DNA from: Heliocidaris erythrogramma
Lineage: Eukaryota; Echinodermata; Echinoidea; Camarodonta; Echinometridae
Direction: 5' to 3'
NCBI GenBank assembly: GCA_025617745.1
Contig: CM046863.1
Span: 7,562,015 to 7,626,014 of the forward strand
Length of the DNA: 64,000 nucleotides
Shown: in pieces, positions 31,248 through 42,194 of the stretch
Numbering within the stretch: the stretch's first letter is position 1
Layout of the letters: every line of letters begins with the position of its first letter
Notes under the pieces: model-generated
The model's database searches: none
What the model was told of the DNA's origin: nothing
What the model saw: only the letters and a program-made list of their open reading frames with translations
Translations under genes and position numbers: made by a program

Positions 31248-32729
31248 GAGGGCTTGTCTCGAATGGGTGGGTTGTGGGAGCGGGATGGGAGCGGGAACGG
31301 GCACACCCTTTCGAGACAAGCCCCCCGGTTATCTCGAATGGACGCGTTCCCAGCGAGAAGTTCAATGAACGCGCCACTTCGAGACAACCGAGGGGGGGGG
31401 GGGGCTTTCCTCGAATGGGTGTGTTGAGTAGACTTTTGTAACAGACGTTTTAGAAATTTTTTGAAAAATGTACTCTTGCTGGTTTTTTCGTTTTTCTTTT
31501 GTCTAAGATGTAGAAAATATAACCGGGGGTTGTCAAATGAATGTATGAGGTTGCATGAATTCATAATGGAATGTTCATTTAAAATTCAAAGGTCTGGTCG
31601 GGCAGACAGTCCAGAATAGAATGTTAATTCACTGCGGCGTATTTTTTTACGGGGGGGGGGGGTGGCACAAGATGGCCATACCCACCCCTTATTGGTGGGT
31701 GAGTAAGAAAATAGGAAGATGAGTGAGGAAGATGAAAAAATATTCCCGGGAAAATGTAAATAGGGGGGAGGGGGGGGGGGGGGGGTCACAAGATGGCCAT
31801 GCCCCACCCCTTATTGGTGGGTGAGTAAGAAAATAGGAAGATGAGTGAGGAAGATGAAAAAATATTCCCGGGAAAATGTAAATGGGGGGGGGCACAAGAT
31901 GGCCATGCCCCACCCCTTATTGGTGGGTGAGTAAGAAAATAGGAAGATGAGTGAGGAAGATGAAAAAATATTCCCGGGAAAATGTAAATAGGGGTCAATT
32001 TTCGCAGACACTGGTGGTTTCCTCCCCGGGATAGGGGGGTAAAACAAATTCCAACTTCTCCGGGATAGGGGGTCACTTTTGAAAAGGAGGTACGAGCATA
32101 GGCCTACCCCTTGTATGGGGAGTTGGGGGGGGGGGGGGGCCGGGTACAAACGACCTTTTGATATGCGTTTTGACTTTTGATAGTAGGTATTGATAGAATG
32201 ATAGTGGCATTAAAAGGTGTTTCTAACTTTGGAAAGATGATAAACACACCTTGGCTTATGTCAGCACATGTCTGTAACACAATTTCACAATATTTAACAG
32301 GTCACGCCAAAAAAATAAAAATAAATAAATAAAAAATCCTAGCTACGCCACTTGCCCTTTCGTCCCCGTGTGTTTTAATGCATAATTATTCAATTCTCCT
32401 ATTTATTTTGCACAAATAATAATTTCCTTGTCAAAAGCTTTTACCCCCGGTTATATTTTCTACATCTTAGACAAAAGAAAAACGAAAAAACCACCAAGAG
32501 TACATTTTTCAAAAAATTTCTAAAACGTCTGTTACAAAAGTCTACTCAACACACCCATTCGAGGAAAGCCCCCCCCCCCCCGGTTGTCTCGAAGTGGCGC
32601 GTTCATTGAACTTCTCGCTGGGATCGCGTCCATTCGAGATAACCGGGGGGGGGGGGCTTGTCTCGAAAGGGTGTGCCCGTTCCCGCTCCCATCCCTCTCC
32701 CGCAACCCACCCATTCGAGACAAGCCCTC
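31248..32729. mobile_element. Inverted-repeat element inserted in the CsRn1 RT
   Basis: About 1.48 kb with inverted arms of about 290 bp: 31,248-31,535 and 32,444-32,729. Both outer ends read GAGGGCTTGTCTCGAATGGG in their own orientation. Arms carry GTCTCGAATGG-type words, G runs and CCGGTTATATTTTCTACATC at the inner end. The interior has three tandem units of 104-119 bp beginning near 31,668, 31,787 and 31,890 (CACAAGATGGCCATGCCC, then TATTCCCGGGAAAATG). The pol reading P-L is interrupted and continues with E-E-N-V. The target duplication is unclear. No coding sequence. Confidence 0.8.
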
Positions 32730-34682
32730 GAGGAGAACGTCACCAAGATCCGAGAATTCAAGGCTCCTACATCACTACGCAAACTGAGGGAATTATTTGG
32801 CCTCGTCAACTTCTACAGACGTTTCATCCCTCATTGTGCGGACCTACTCCAACCTTTGACCGACATCCTGAGGAACCAGACACGCAAGAACCAGCCAATT
32901 ACACTTGATGACACAGCTTGTGCTGCATTCGACAATGTGAAAAAGTTACTGACTGATTCTACCCTTCTAGTTCATCAACAACTTGATGCACCATTGTCTT
33001 TGATTGTCGATGCCTCCGCTGTTGGTGTAGGTGGAGTAGTGCAACAACAAATCAACAACCAGTGGCAACCTCTAGCGTTTTTTTGCAACCAGCCGAGATG
33101 AAATACAGTACATTTTCACGGGAACTCTTGGCTTCATATCTTGGTGTTAAGCACTTTCGTCATATCTTAGAAGGTCGCCACTTCACTATCTTCACCGATC
33201 ACAAGCCTTTGGTCTATGCACTTCACTCCAAGCCTGATCGTCACTCACCTCGTGACATCCGACACTTGGACTACATTTCACAGTTCACCAGCGACATTCA
33301 GCACTTGAAGGGAGCCAACAACTCAGCAGCAGATGCTTTATCCCGTCTCTATGTCAACAGTCTTCACGCATCATTGAACATTGACCTTGAGCAGATTGCC
33401 CTCGACCAAGAAGACGATGAGGATTGGAATGACATATGTCAGCTGCCGTCATTGTCATTCACGCATGTTCCTCTTCCCTCTTCTCACAATCAGATATGGT
33501 GTGATACCTCAACAGGACATGAGCGCCCTTTCGTCCCAGCGCAGCATCGCCGTGCTGTCTTTGATAGTCTCCACAACATGTCACACCCTGGTATTGCAGC
33601 ATCTAGGAAACTGATCAGTTCTCGATTTGTATGGCCTGGCATGAATAAGGACATTGGCCAGTGGGCTCGCTGCTGCATCCCTTGTCAGAAGGCTAAGGTC
33701 CACCGACACGTGAAGGCACCATTAGATACTTTTTCCTCACCTGACTGAAGATTTGATCATATTCATATTGATCTTGTTGGACCCCTTCATCCTTCTTCAG
33801 GTTTCACCTACTTGTTGACATGCGTTGACCGTTTTAGTAGGTGGGCAGATGCTATCCCCATTCACAACATCACAGCTGAGACAGTCGCCAAAGCTCTTGT
33901 CCATAACTGGATCTCTCGTCATGGTGTTCCCTCTACAATCACTACAGACAGAGGAACCCAATTTGAGTCCAACCTCTTCTCTCAGTTGACCACACTATTA
34001 GGATCCAGCCGCACTCGAACAACAGCTTATCATCCTTCATTCAATGGTGTAGTTGAACGTTTTCATCGCCAGTTGAAAGCTGCATTAAAAGCCCATGGAG
34101 CTGCAGATGAGTGGTCGGAATACCTCCCTGTAGTTCTTCTAGGAATTCGCTCCACGGTAAAGGAAGACTTGGGCTGCACACCGGCAGAAATTGTGTATGG
34201 GACCACACTGAAGCTGCCTGGACAGATGGTTAAGCCAACACATCCTACTACAGTACCCGATGTTACCAATTATGTACACAGACTTCATGAGTACATGAAC
34301 CAGTTATCGCCAGCAAAGACTCGCAAGCAGAAGGTATCTTCGTCTGTGCCCGCTGTTCTTGATTCATGTGCCTATGTCTTTGTTCGCTGTGACACTGTCA
34401 AACAACCACTGCGGCCGCCATACACTGGTCCATTTAAGGTCGTCAAGAGAACTGCAAAGTATTTCATTCTCAATATACGAGGCAAGAATGAAACTATTAG
34501 CATTAGCATTAGGCTTGACTCAAACCCGCATATTTAGACAGCGATCTAGCAGTACCATCACCACCTACCAGTCGACATTCAACACCACCTCCTCCCACTC
34601 ATTCTCCAGCTCCAGTGCGGACTACAAGATCAGGACGTCGTGTTCACTGTCCGTCTCGTCTGGCGGATTACTCACCAGGTTG
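32730..34682 (+). pseudogene. pol: Rest of RT, RNase H and integrase, CsRn1-type pol
   Basis: Continues with ENVTKIREFKAPTSLRKLRE and FGLVNFYRRFIPHCADLL. RNase H shows LIVDASAVGVGGVVQQQ and, after a frameshift at the T7 run near 33,080, FTDHKPLVYAL. Integrase shows an HHCC-type region (HNMSHPGIAASRKLI, CCIPCQKAK), then after another shift near 33,745 HIDLVGPL, TTDRGTQFE and VVERFHRQ as the D, D, E residues, and a YTGPFKVV motif. The C-terminal end reads SGRRVHCPSRLADYSPG in yet another frame. At least three frameshifts, so not functional. Confidence 0.88.
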
Positions 34683-34766
34683 AAGAGACTATAATATTAT
34701 GGAACATTTTCATATTTTCATCGATCAACTCTTCTTAAAAATACTGATGATCTAGGAGGGGGCTAC

Positions 34767-35455
34767 TGTAGCAACTTCACTCATCATTTGTTTACAATGT
34801 ATATTTGGACTGATCAAAGCTTGATCATAGTTTGTTTATTTGGATCAGCTGGTTAAAGTTCATTCAACTGCTCACTCCTCACTGGACAATACCACAGACC
34901 TTCTTCTTATTCAACTCCTGCACTCAGCATTCATCTTTTGTTCTCCACTACACCAGGCAAGGCACTCTACACATGTTCTACATTCTTCATTGCTTCACTC
35001 CCTTATAATAGAACTTGTTTTTGTTGCCTGGATACAAACCTTCCAATGACATGAGTTTACTGAGCACATGGACTTTTAGCTTTTCACTTAGTAGGAAGTT
35101 TTCATCTAGAGAACACGTTCTTTTTCTACTGAGTCACACATTCACAACCTAGGACTACCAACATTTGGACATCGCATCTTCATTTGTTCATCCATGTTCT
35201 TTATCTGGCAAACAGCAGATTTGACTATTTTTTCAACATTAGACAACAGTGATCCACTTTCTTTTCGCTTGTGCTGGCCGCGGGGCCAGTGCAGTATTTA
35301 TAAATAGAGCTCTTTCGCGATCGCGAATATTTAGGATTTCGTTTCGCCAACTCTTGCCTACAACTATTACATATAATCTGCATTATTGGATTCACTGACG
35401 GCACAAGAAGGAACATCATTGGTGAGTAGGAAACCACAAATAACTATTTCCTACA
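34767..35455 (+). repeat. Second LTR of CsRn1-type element
   Basis: 689 bp, TGTAGCAAC to CCTACA, preceded by a purine-rich AGGAGGGGG tract (polypurine tract). It is the more complete of the two LTRs. A GCGATCGCGAATATT segment and TATTTATAAATAGAG near 35,295 resemble a TATA region. Confidence 0.88.
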
Positions 35456-35570
35456 TTGGTGACCCCGACGTGATCGTCGTTCCTTCATTTTATATCTTCA
35501 GTGTACGGTTGCCATTCAACGACTTTATAGTTTCTTGATCTGCATATTTGCATTCTTTTTTGACATCACG

Positions 35571-36392
35571 ATGTTGGAAGGAGGAGATCCTACATGTACA
35601 TCTAGTCCTCCTACAGTAGTAGCTGGAGCAGTCAGCCTCAAGCTTCCCCCTTTTTGGCCCAACGATCCTGCACTCTGGTTCGCCCAGGTTGAGGCCCAGT
35701 TTTTGACGCGTGGTATTACTTCTGAGGACACGAAATTCGCGTATGTCATAGGCTCTTTGCAGCCAGAAGTAGCTCAGGAAGTCCGAGATTTTTTGATTTC
35801 TCCTCCCGAACAGAATCGTTTTTCGTCACTCAAGGCAGAATTAATCAAGCGCACCGAGTTTTTGAGAAGGATGCAACAACTTTTGGGCGACACAACACTG
35901 GATGACAACATCCTCAAACAACTTTTCCTACAGCGTCTCCCACGTAACGCCCAGCTCATACTAGCTTCGACCAGTGACTCTGTATCGATTGAACATCTTG
36001 CCAGCATAGCAGATAAGATAGTGGAGGTAGCTTCACCATCATCTTCACTTGTAGCTACTACCCAGTCTGCTAGTGCTAGGCCTTCACAACAACCAACTCC
36101 CACCACCAACACTGATGAGGTTCAGCGTTTGTCAGCTCAGGTCGCACAGCTTACCGTTCAAGTGCAAGCGTTGACTTCTTCACTTCAGGATCGGCGTAGT
36201 CGCAGGAGGCGTAGAGATGACACTTCTTCGAATCGACGCCCTTCCCAGTCAAAGAGTCCACGCCGGCAGCAGCAGCACGCTAGCAGTGAATGCTGGTACC
36301 ATTGGAGGTACGGCGACAAGGCACGCAAGTGTGTGAGTCCCTGTTCAGTGGGCCGCCGACACCCTTTGGGAAACGAGGCAGCCAGGGAATAG
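35571..36392 (+). CDS. gag: Gag of CsRn1-type element, second copy
   Basis: From ATG 35,571 (MLEGGDPTCTSSPPTVVAGA) the frame is open for about 273 residues to TAG at 36,390. It keeps the CHCC-type zinc motif [18 protein letters not shown], which is destroyed in the first copy, and the Arg-rich RSRRRRRDD stretch before it. A 72-base in-frame deletion removes the segment around SVSEQHRLHQLLISEELGD. The frame stops where the first copy reads on toward protease (GNEAARE then stop versus Tyr). Confidence 0.75.
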   Translation: MLEGGDPTCTSSPPTVVAGAVSLKLPPFWPNDPALWFAQVEAQFLTRGITSEDTKFAYVIGSLQPEVAQEVRDFLISPPEQNRFSSLKAELIKRTEFLRRMQQLLGDTTLDDNILKQLFLQRLPRNAQLILASTSDSVSIEHLASIADKIVEVASPSSSLVATTQSASARPSQQPTPTTNTDEVQRLSAQVAQLTVQVQALTSSLQDRRSRRRRRDDTSSNRRPSQSKSPRRQQQHASSECWYHWRYGDKARKCVSPCSVGRRHPLGNEAARE

Positions 36393-36547
36393 GGGCGACT
36401 ACTTCCTTTGGCACTCAACACCCTAGTCGTCTTTTCTTTATTTATGACAAGTACAGTGGCACCAAATTTCTTGTGGATACAGGGGCAGAAGTCAGTGTAA
36501 TCCCACCAACAGCCCAAGATAGACGACAGCGTTCCAAGTCGAACATT
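36393..36547 (+). pseudogene. Truncated protease start, second internal region
   Basis: In a different frame from gag the sequence encodes [20 protein letters not shown] and RRQRSKSN, then breaks off at about 36,547 and passes into host repeat DNA. It is a partial copy of 30,100-30,225. Confidence 0.8.
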
Positions 36548-37260
36548 AGATTCTGTTGTACATAGGTCAAAGGTCAAGGTCACAGAGATCATTTGCTGAT
36601 ATTTCAGGTGTTAGTCTCCTTTTTGTGATAACTCAAGAACCATTTGAGGTATGAACTTCAAACTTGGTGTAGGTACGTATCGCCATAGGTAGATTATCTG
36701 ATTAGATTTTGGGGTATTTAGGTCAAAGGTCAGAGAGGTCAATTCTTAAATGTTGCCTTGTTAACGCTGTATCTCAAAAACCATTTGTTCCATTAACTTC
36801 AAACTTGGTATGAAGACAAAGACAATCTGATTAGATTGTGCCAAGTGTAGGCCAAATGTCATGAAGGTCATTTACCATGAAATTTCTCTTGAACAATTTG
36901 AGCCATTAACTTCAAACTTGGGGCTACATGTACATGTAGAATGTGACAAACTGATGAGATTTTTGTTCACAGAGGGCAAAGTCAATAGATCATAGATGTC
37001 ATTACGTGTGTGAAATTAATGGGTTGTTTAAGCTTTGTTATCAAATACATGTACATGTATATATGAACTATTTTGTGTTTATGACTAGGAGGAGGTAAAG
37101 CGATCAGACTTTGGGTAATAAGGTGTGAGGTCCAATATCAAAGAGGTCCACTCATATGTAGTTATAGGTTTTTTATTCTGATTATCAGACTATTTAAAGA
37201 ACAGTGTGAGCCATCAATTGAATTTAGGCGGAGGCATATAGGAGACGCAGTCGCATTCAT
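36548..37260 (+). repeat. AGGTCAAAGGTCA-containing repeats, right part
   Basis: About four degenerate units of the repeat interrupted at 28,471. Landmarks are TAGGTCAAAGGTCAAGGTCAC (36,565), ATAACTCAAGAACCATTTGAG, ACTTCAAACTTGG (three copies) and CTGATTAGATTTTGGGG. The last units are diverged. Units are about 130-160 bases. It ends with GGCGGAGGCATATAGGAGAC. Confidence 0.75.
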
Positions 37261-38018
37261 CTTGTTTTTATATAGGTTGGCAGCCCAGTTTCATTGAATG
37301 GAAGTCAGCTCACCCCGATTTCCAATAAAAGAGGAAATAGTTGCATAGTTAAGATTTTGACAATTGTATTGAATTACTGACAAATATTCAAATGACACAT
37401 GCATTTAGACCAGTGTTTAATCCTGTTTTTTTTTAAAAGAAAATTGTGTCATTGTCCAACAGGTGTAATATGTCTAGGGCTGATAATAAATATATTTGTA
37501 ATTTTCAAAGTTTTCTCCATTAATTCTACTTGTTTTATTGTTGTAGATATATTTTGCTGACCTATAGCATATAGGTCTGACCTGCAGGGATGGGTAGCAG
37601 TTAGGCCTACATTCCTAATTAAATTCAGAAATGCCAGACTTGAGGCTCGCTCTGAATAGCATTTAACCTAACAAAACAAAAGCTAGATTAGGCTAGGGCC
37701 AAATGTGGCTACTGTGAACATTAGAATTTGTTTGGAAAATTGGAATGTAGTTGAATGTAATTAGGAATGAAATTGCTACCCATCCCTGCTGACCTGCATG
37801 CCAATTTGCCAACTTGCTGACCTGTAATTATGCTAATTACAAGTACCAACTATAACATGCAGCACTGTTATGGTTTTAGTGCTAGCAATTTATATATTTG
37901 CCTTGAAATTGGAGAACCACTTTTCCTTCAAGTTCATGATTATAAAGGAAAAAAAAATGTTGTATAATATCAATGTATTGGCTTCCAGTAAATAACTCCC
38001 TTCCCCCCTTTTTTCTAG
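37261..38018. other. Intronic sequence; no gene recognised
   Basis: AT-rich, with a diverged inverted pair (GGGATGGGTAGCAGTTAGGC near 37,589 and TGCTACCCATCCCTGCTGACC near 37,773), so a small MITE of about 200 bases is likely here. The stretch ends in a pyrimidine tract and the TTTTTTCTAG acceptor of the next exon. Confidence 0.5.
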
Positions 38019-38175
38019 GAGGCCTTTTTTACTAAAAGCAGGGAAAGGCATTCAGCTACAGGCTATATCGAGGAACGCCTTAGAAATGTGAGAAAAAGAA
38101 TGCCCAAACAAGCTAGCTCCGTGAAGGATCAACCCACAGATCAAGGAAGTGCTGAACTTCCCGCTGAAGACAAGG
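38019..38175 (+). CDS. Exon A of SAMD3-like gene
   Basis: 157 bp between a strong acceptor (CTTTTTTCTAG|GAGGCC) and donor (AAGG|GTAAGA). The only stop-free reading that joins the next exon begins EAFFTKSRERHSATGYIEER and ends in AELPAEDK. It is Arg/Lys/Glu-rich and probably helical. It ends in phase 1, joining exon B as GAT. I could not identify a 5' neighbour exon in frame; a SAM-like start exon at 27,668 is a distant candidate. Function unknown. Confidence 0.6.
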
Positions 38176-38242
38176 GTAAGAATAAGATTGAAACATGTAT
38201 TTAGTATTCAAAAGTTCTGAAATTTACACTTTGGGGAAATAA

Positions 38243-38982
38243 AGCCCACTGCACACTATACTATCGACTACGATCCGATTTTTGAAATAAATCCCAATAG
38301 CATTAAATATAGGCATTTTAACCAATGAAATCTACCCGATTCACATTCTGAACAATAATATGAATACTCAGCATAGGAATTTGGTGTGATGTCTACCTTA
38401 TATCCGGAATAAGAGCCAAATCAGTTTCAAATCGTAGACAATCGCATGACTGCTCTGACGTCACTACGATTTGGAGCCGATTTGGCCTTTCCTCTGTCTA
38501 GAATGCTTGTAATAGGTCGTAATTTCGATTTCACTATCTATATCACTATTCAGAACCTCAATTCAACATATTTTCTGAGTTTAACTGTTTCTATCTAATG
38601 CTATTGCAGAACCTATGGAGCTTCCCCCCTTTTTCTTCTTTGGAAATTTCAGCAAGAATTCTGTTAATTATTTTAAAAAAATCCAATTACGTGATCCTGT
38701 TATATAAATATAAAATAATCACCTTGGACCCCATGGAAGAACAGTGATGTCCATGGGCATAGCTGAACTGGGTGTCCTTCCGATTTTTCATTAACTTTGT
38801 TCTTCTTTTCCTTTACCTTGTATGATATATTCGTTTTGTATGTTTATGTATATTTTGCTATTTATGTTCCTATGCTCATTTGTTTTTATTGTGAATTTCG
38901 GAGAATAAATAAATTCAAATTCAAATATTACACTTTCTTCCAAAATCAGATCGCAGACCGATCGTATAGTGTGCGGTGGGCT
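38243..38982. mobile_element. TAA-flanked MITE carrying a LINE tail
   Basis: Terminal inverted repeats AGCCCACTGCACACTATAC and its mirror (GTATAGTGTGCGGTGGGCT) enclose 740 bp and are flanked by TAA on both sides. A 3-bp TWA duplication is typical of PIF/Harbinger elements. Inside, near 38,670-38,932, is a LINE-type 3' tail ending AATAAATAAATTCAAATTC. It lies in the intron between exons A and B. No transposase. Confidence 0.75.
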
Positions 38983-39021
38983 TAAGTATGCTAAAGTTAA
39001 GATGTTCAAAATGTCAGATCA

Positions 39022-39172
39022 GGAACCCATTTCATAAAGCTTGTTATCAATAACAAATGCAAAATTTCTATGATAAATTTGCTATCAGCCAATCAAACAC
39101 TCCGATCTCAGCAGCTTTTAACAGTTATCGTAACTTTGTTATAACAATTTTTATGAAACAGGACCCTGAAGA
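39022..39172. mobile_element. Small MITE in intron
   Basis: CCCATTTCATAAAGCTTGTTAT at the left faces TTATAACAATTTTTATGAAACAGG at the right. Inverted ends, about 150 bp, AT-rich, noncoding. The CATTTCATAAA ending is common among short elements in marine invertebrate genomes. Confidence 0.5.
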
Positions 39173-39747
39173 CTGTCTTATAAGTGAAAGTGCAATAGAA
39201 AATACACAAACCTCTGTTGGGATTTTATTGAATTGTTCAGTTTGCATGAAAAGAGGTCAATTACTTTACAGATAATTGGGATTATTGCCTGAGATTTTCA
39301 GGGTAGATTTTTAATATCCAAAAAATTATGTTTTTCAGAAATTTACCTGCAAATATGTAATGGGGTCTGTAGAATATAATAATATTCAGTGAAAAATTAG
39401 TATTTTAATATGAAATGCTAATGATTTGAAAGTATATTTATAAATGCTGCTCACGTGTTCCAATTTAACCATCACAGGATGTGTCCATATGAGGTTGTGT
39501 GGATGTTAACGTTCAACCAGAAAAAAAGCAAATCATGTACAGTTTGGAGCGCATCCTCAACTGAGTCACTCCCAGGTGACGATATGAATGTGAACTCTGC
39601 AAAATGAAATGTAATTTGAACATGAAATTTCAGTGAAAATTCTGCAGAAAACATTTTCATGTATAGCCAATTGATGTAGTAATTTGGCATCTCTTCAGAC
39701 ATTTTGTTTTTGCCTTCCCTTTTACCTATTATTTATGCTATAGATAG

Positions 39748-39897
39748 ATGAAGATTTCCGGACTTTGTTTGGAAAAGCGGTCGCGGAAAGTCTCTCTATG
39801 AAATGGACAGGAGAAATGGCGAAATAGATCAGACAATATGCCCAGATGCAAAGAAGCAGCCCATTACTGGAGGAGCTTTGTGCAGGCATCGACATTG
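39748..39897 (+). CDS. Exon B of SAMD3-like gene, with an in-frame TAG
   Basis: 150 bp from acceptor TGCTATAGATAG|ATG to donor TTG|GTAAAT. With the G carried over from exon A the frame reads DEDFRTLFGKAVAESLSMKW, TGEMAK, a TAG at about 39,825-39,830, then IRQYAQMQRSSPLLEELCAG. The reading on both sides of the stop is protein-like and phase-consistent. This suggests a recent nonsense mutation, a sequencing error, or a pseudogene. The exon ends in phase 1 and joins exon C as GGT. A corresponding region (large folded segment followed by W..., then helical KxxIRxxA) occurs in SAMD3-like proteins, by my recollection of that family. Confidence 0.6.
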
Positions 39898-40065
39898 GTA
39901 AATAGTCCTGAATTTTTTTGTCTTTCTAAAAGTCCTAGTAAAGACTTTGCACACTATATGAAATGTATGAAGACTGCCTCTACGTAAAGTAGGCCTTTGT
40001 AACATTTCAAGAAAGAAGCCTCCCTTAAAAAAAAAGGGGGTAATATTTTCTTCTCTAAAGCCTTA

Positions 40066-41136
40066 GTCACAACTGCCCGTACGGGCTTGTACGGGTGGTT
40101 TACGGGTGGTTTACGGGCAGAAATTTGGAAAAACGCGAGGGGGACGCAGGTTGTTCGTACGGAATTTCGAGTTCGCAGACAGCACGCTAAAGCCGTAGGC
40201 CGAAAATGTGTATGCACATTATTTTCTGCGTTCTCGCTACGACAGGCAGCCCGCGGACAGGACGTAATGAACACTCCAGTCTCCGCAAGAGGGTAGTGCG
40301 AATAGCGTGGGTGGGTCGCACGTTTGTTGGGGGTAAAAACCGCGCGAATACCGCAGGCAGCACTGACGAGGCACGCATGCGGGCCACGTGCGTGTCACGC
40401 GGGTATCCAATCATAGCTGAAAACGTGCATGTGACTTGCGTGCTTCGTGTGTCCCACCCACGGCGCATGCAAACACGTGCGTGCAACGTACGGCCAATTT
40501 GGGGCCGGTATAAAAACCGTGCGGGCAACAGAGTTCTCACACTTTCGCTCTGAATTTTCAGTGTCTTCAGGAGGTCCGACGTTTCTTCAAGACATTTTCT
40601 AAATCAGGACTGACCCTTGAATCACAATGCCTGGAGCAAGAGGCAGGGGTCAGAAGAATGATGTGAACGATGTGGATGATCAGGGATGAGATGTGATGTA
40701 GCACAAGTGCGAGGTGCTTATATAGGGGTGGAAATCCACCGCCGACCGTACTGTCGCCGTACGGTTTTAGTACGTTCATCTTGCTTTCACCCTACTACCG
40801 TCGTGAATGTGGCGCAACAGGCCCGTACGTTCTTGCAACACGTACGGTGTACGTGCGATTAACGGACGTGAACCTTGCGTCATCAGCACGGAGCACATAC
40901 AAATCGCACTACATTTGCACGTTACACTCACGATTAAATTTCCGACTGAGGCGTACTGACGCCTTGCGTGCCGCACGTTAACTGCAAGATATACATGCTC
41001 CTTGCGTATGAAGCCCGCGCAACCACGCTACTACTTATACTCCCTGTGCGAAATGCCCACGGACCTCTACGTTTTTTCCAACCCCGAAAAAACGCAGAAA
41101 CCGTGCGTCCTGAAAAAACGTACGGGCAGTTGTGAC
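40066..41136. mobile_element. CGTACG-rich element 1 (TTA-flanked)
   Basis: Ends GTCACAACTGCCCGTACGGG and its inverted copy, flanked by TTA on both sides (40,063-40,065 and 41,137-41,139), consistent with a PIF/Harbinger-type 3-bp duplication. The 1,071 bp between are unusually rich in CpG and in words such as CGTACGG, GTACGTGCG and CGCACG. It contains a TATA box and a short ATG frame described separately. No transposase domain, so it is non-autonomous. It lies in the intron between exons B and C. Confidence 0.75.
40509..40689 (+). promoter_or_regulatory. TATA box plus 20-codon frame inside element 1
   Basis: TATAAAAA at 40,509-40,516 is followed about 110 bases later by ATG 40,627, opening MPGARGRGQKNDVNDVDDQG before TGA at 40,687. 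The word density drops within this segment, as if it were inherited from a coding parent element. I infer a promoter and an N-terminal remnant, not a functional gene. Confidence 0.4.
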
Positions 41137-41146
41137 TTACGCCTAG

Positions 41147-42155
41147 GTCACAACCAGCCGTACTTGCAAGTGCGTGCTGTCTGCGTGCAAAAACGTGGGC
41201 AAAATTTGTGGATCCGTACGTGGTGAGTACTGCCTCCGTACGGATTTGGGGCACGCAGACAAGACGTAGAATTTTTAGTGCAGTAGGAACTTTCGCTGCG
41301 TTCGGGCTGCGGGCGGTCTACGGATTCACCCCCAGTACGGATGACGTGCGTGGACGAGCGTGCCCTCTGCTGCTAACGAACGCACAACGCACGGACTCCA
41401 TGAATTTTGAAAATTTGTCATACAGTTCCTTGCTCTACAGACAACGCACCTAGCACCTGCGTGCTCCGCACGTGATAAGTGCGGGGTCCGTGCTTATTCG
41501 GCGCTTCTCCAGTTCAATTGTCCAGTGAGCACGCAGAACTCACGTAAACCGCACCGAGGAAGTACGTGCTTACAACTTACAACGCACGTTGTGCGCGCTG
41601 ATTTCTGCAGGATAAAAGCCGAGTAGACTGACGAGTATCATCATTTCGTCTCCAAGATGCCCAAGAAGCTTAACAAAAAGGGGTCAGCTGAAAAGACAGC
41701 TAATAGGGCCAGAGAGGCCCAACGGAAACGGGCCGTAGATGATGTAAAGGCAGGCGACGAACAGATGAGGAGCGACATAGGGCGGGAAAACTCACGTTTA
41801 TCGCACTTGCACGCACTTATTCCCTGCAAGTCAGTAAGGACACCGTACGTGAAAGTACGGCCTCCGTACGATAACGCGGCAACCGCACGGCGATCGTACG
41901 TTGTAAGCACGTTGTAAGCACGTACAACTCACTTACCAGGTGCGCAACGTACGATGTACGCAACCACTCACGTCCAGGCGTGGCGTGCGGGCCGCGTATA
42001 TATATACTTACACCTTGCGTTGTAGTGCGTGTGAAGTGCGTTGACGTACTCCTTCCCTGCTCTTGCTACTCCCTCCCCACGTTTTCAGAAAAACGTGGCG
42101 GACGTGGCCTCCGCAGAACACGTACGGACTAAAAACACGCACGGCGGGTTGTGAC
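41147..42155. mobile_element. CGTACG-rich element 2
   Basis: Begins GTCACAACCAGCCGTAC and ends with its inverted form, ACGGCGGGTTGTGAC, both inside a CCTAG context. The 1,009-bp body is packed with CGTACG, GCACGTA and CGTGCG words. It directly follows element 1 with ten bases between. A clear duplication was not found because the flanks are themselves palindromic (CTAG). Same family as element 1. Confidence 0.7.
41611..41795 (+). pseudogene. Basic N-terminal frame inside element 2
   Basis: GATAAAAG at 41,611 (TATA-like) precedes ATG 41,657. The first 45 residues are Lys/Arg/Ala-rich (MPKKLNKKGSAEKTANRARE, then QRKRAVDDVKAGDEQ) and non-repetitive; beyond about 41,795 the frame enters word-array DNA. 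Position and style match the short frame in element 1, although the sequences differ. It is likely a truncated N-terminus of a transposon or captured protein. No domain recognised. Confidence 0.4.
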
Positions 42156-42194
42156 CTAGGCTTTAGGCTTTAGATATCCCCCATGTTTAATACC

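Larger units (their letters stand above)
28472..36547 (+). mobile_element. Decayed CsRn1-type Ty3/gypsy element, tandem form
   Basis: Arrangement: LTR (28,472-29,078), gag, pol, LTR (34,767-35,455), a second gag, and a protease start that stops abruptly at about 36,547. The tRNA-Trp-type primer site and the unusual Gag zinc motif point to the CsRn1 clade. The outer ends have no target duplication. Part of a host repeat unit is missing between them, so this looks like the product of recombination between tandem copies, or an inserted fragment. Pol is broken by frameshifts and by a 1.5-kb insertion at 31,248-32,729. Confidence 0.85.

Noticed and set aside
31586-32149. Several 70-112 residue frames on the minus strand with shared hydrophobic motifs
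   Set aside because: They are translations of the three tandem 104-119 bp units inside the inserted element. The repeated peptide simply reflects the DNA repeat.
40087-41453. Multiple 65-115 residue frames in both directions
   Set aside because: CGTACG-word DNA is poor in stop codons. The frames change with each array register and lack conserved features, except for the two short N-termini noted in the features.
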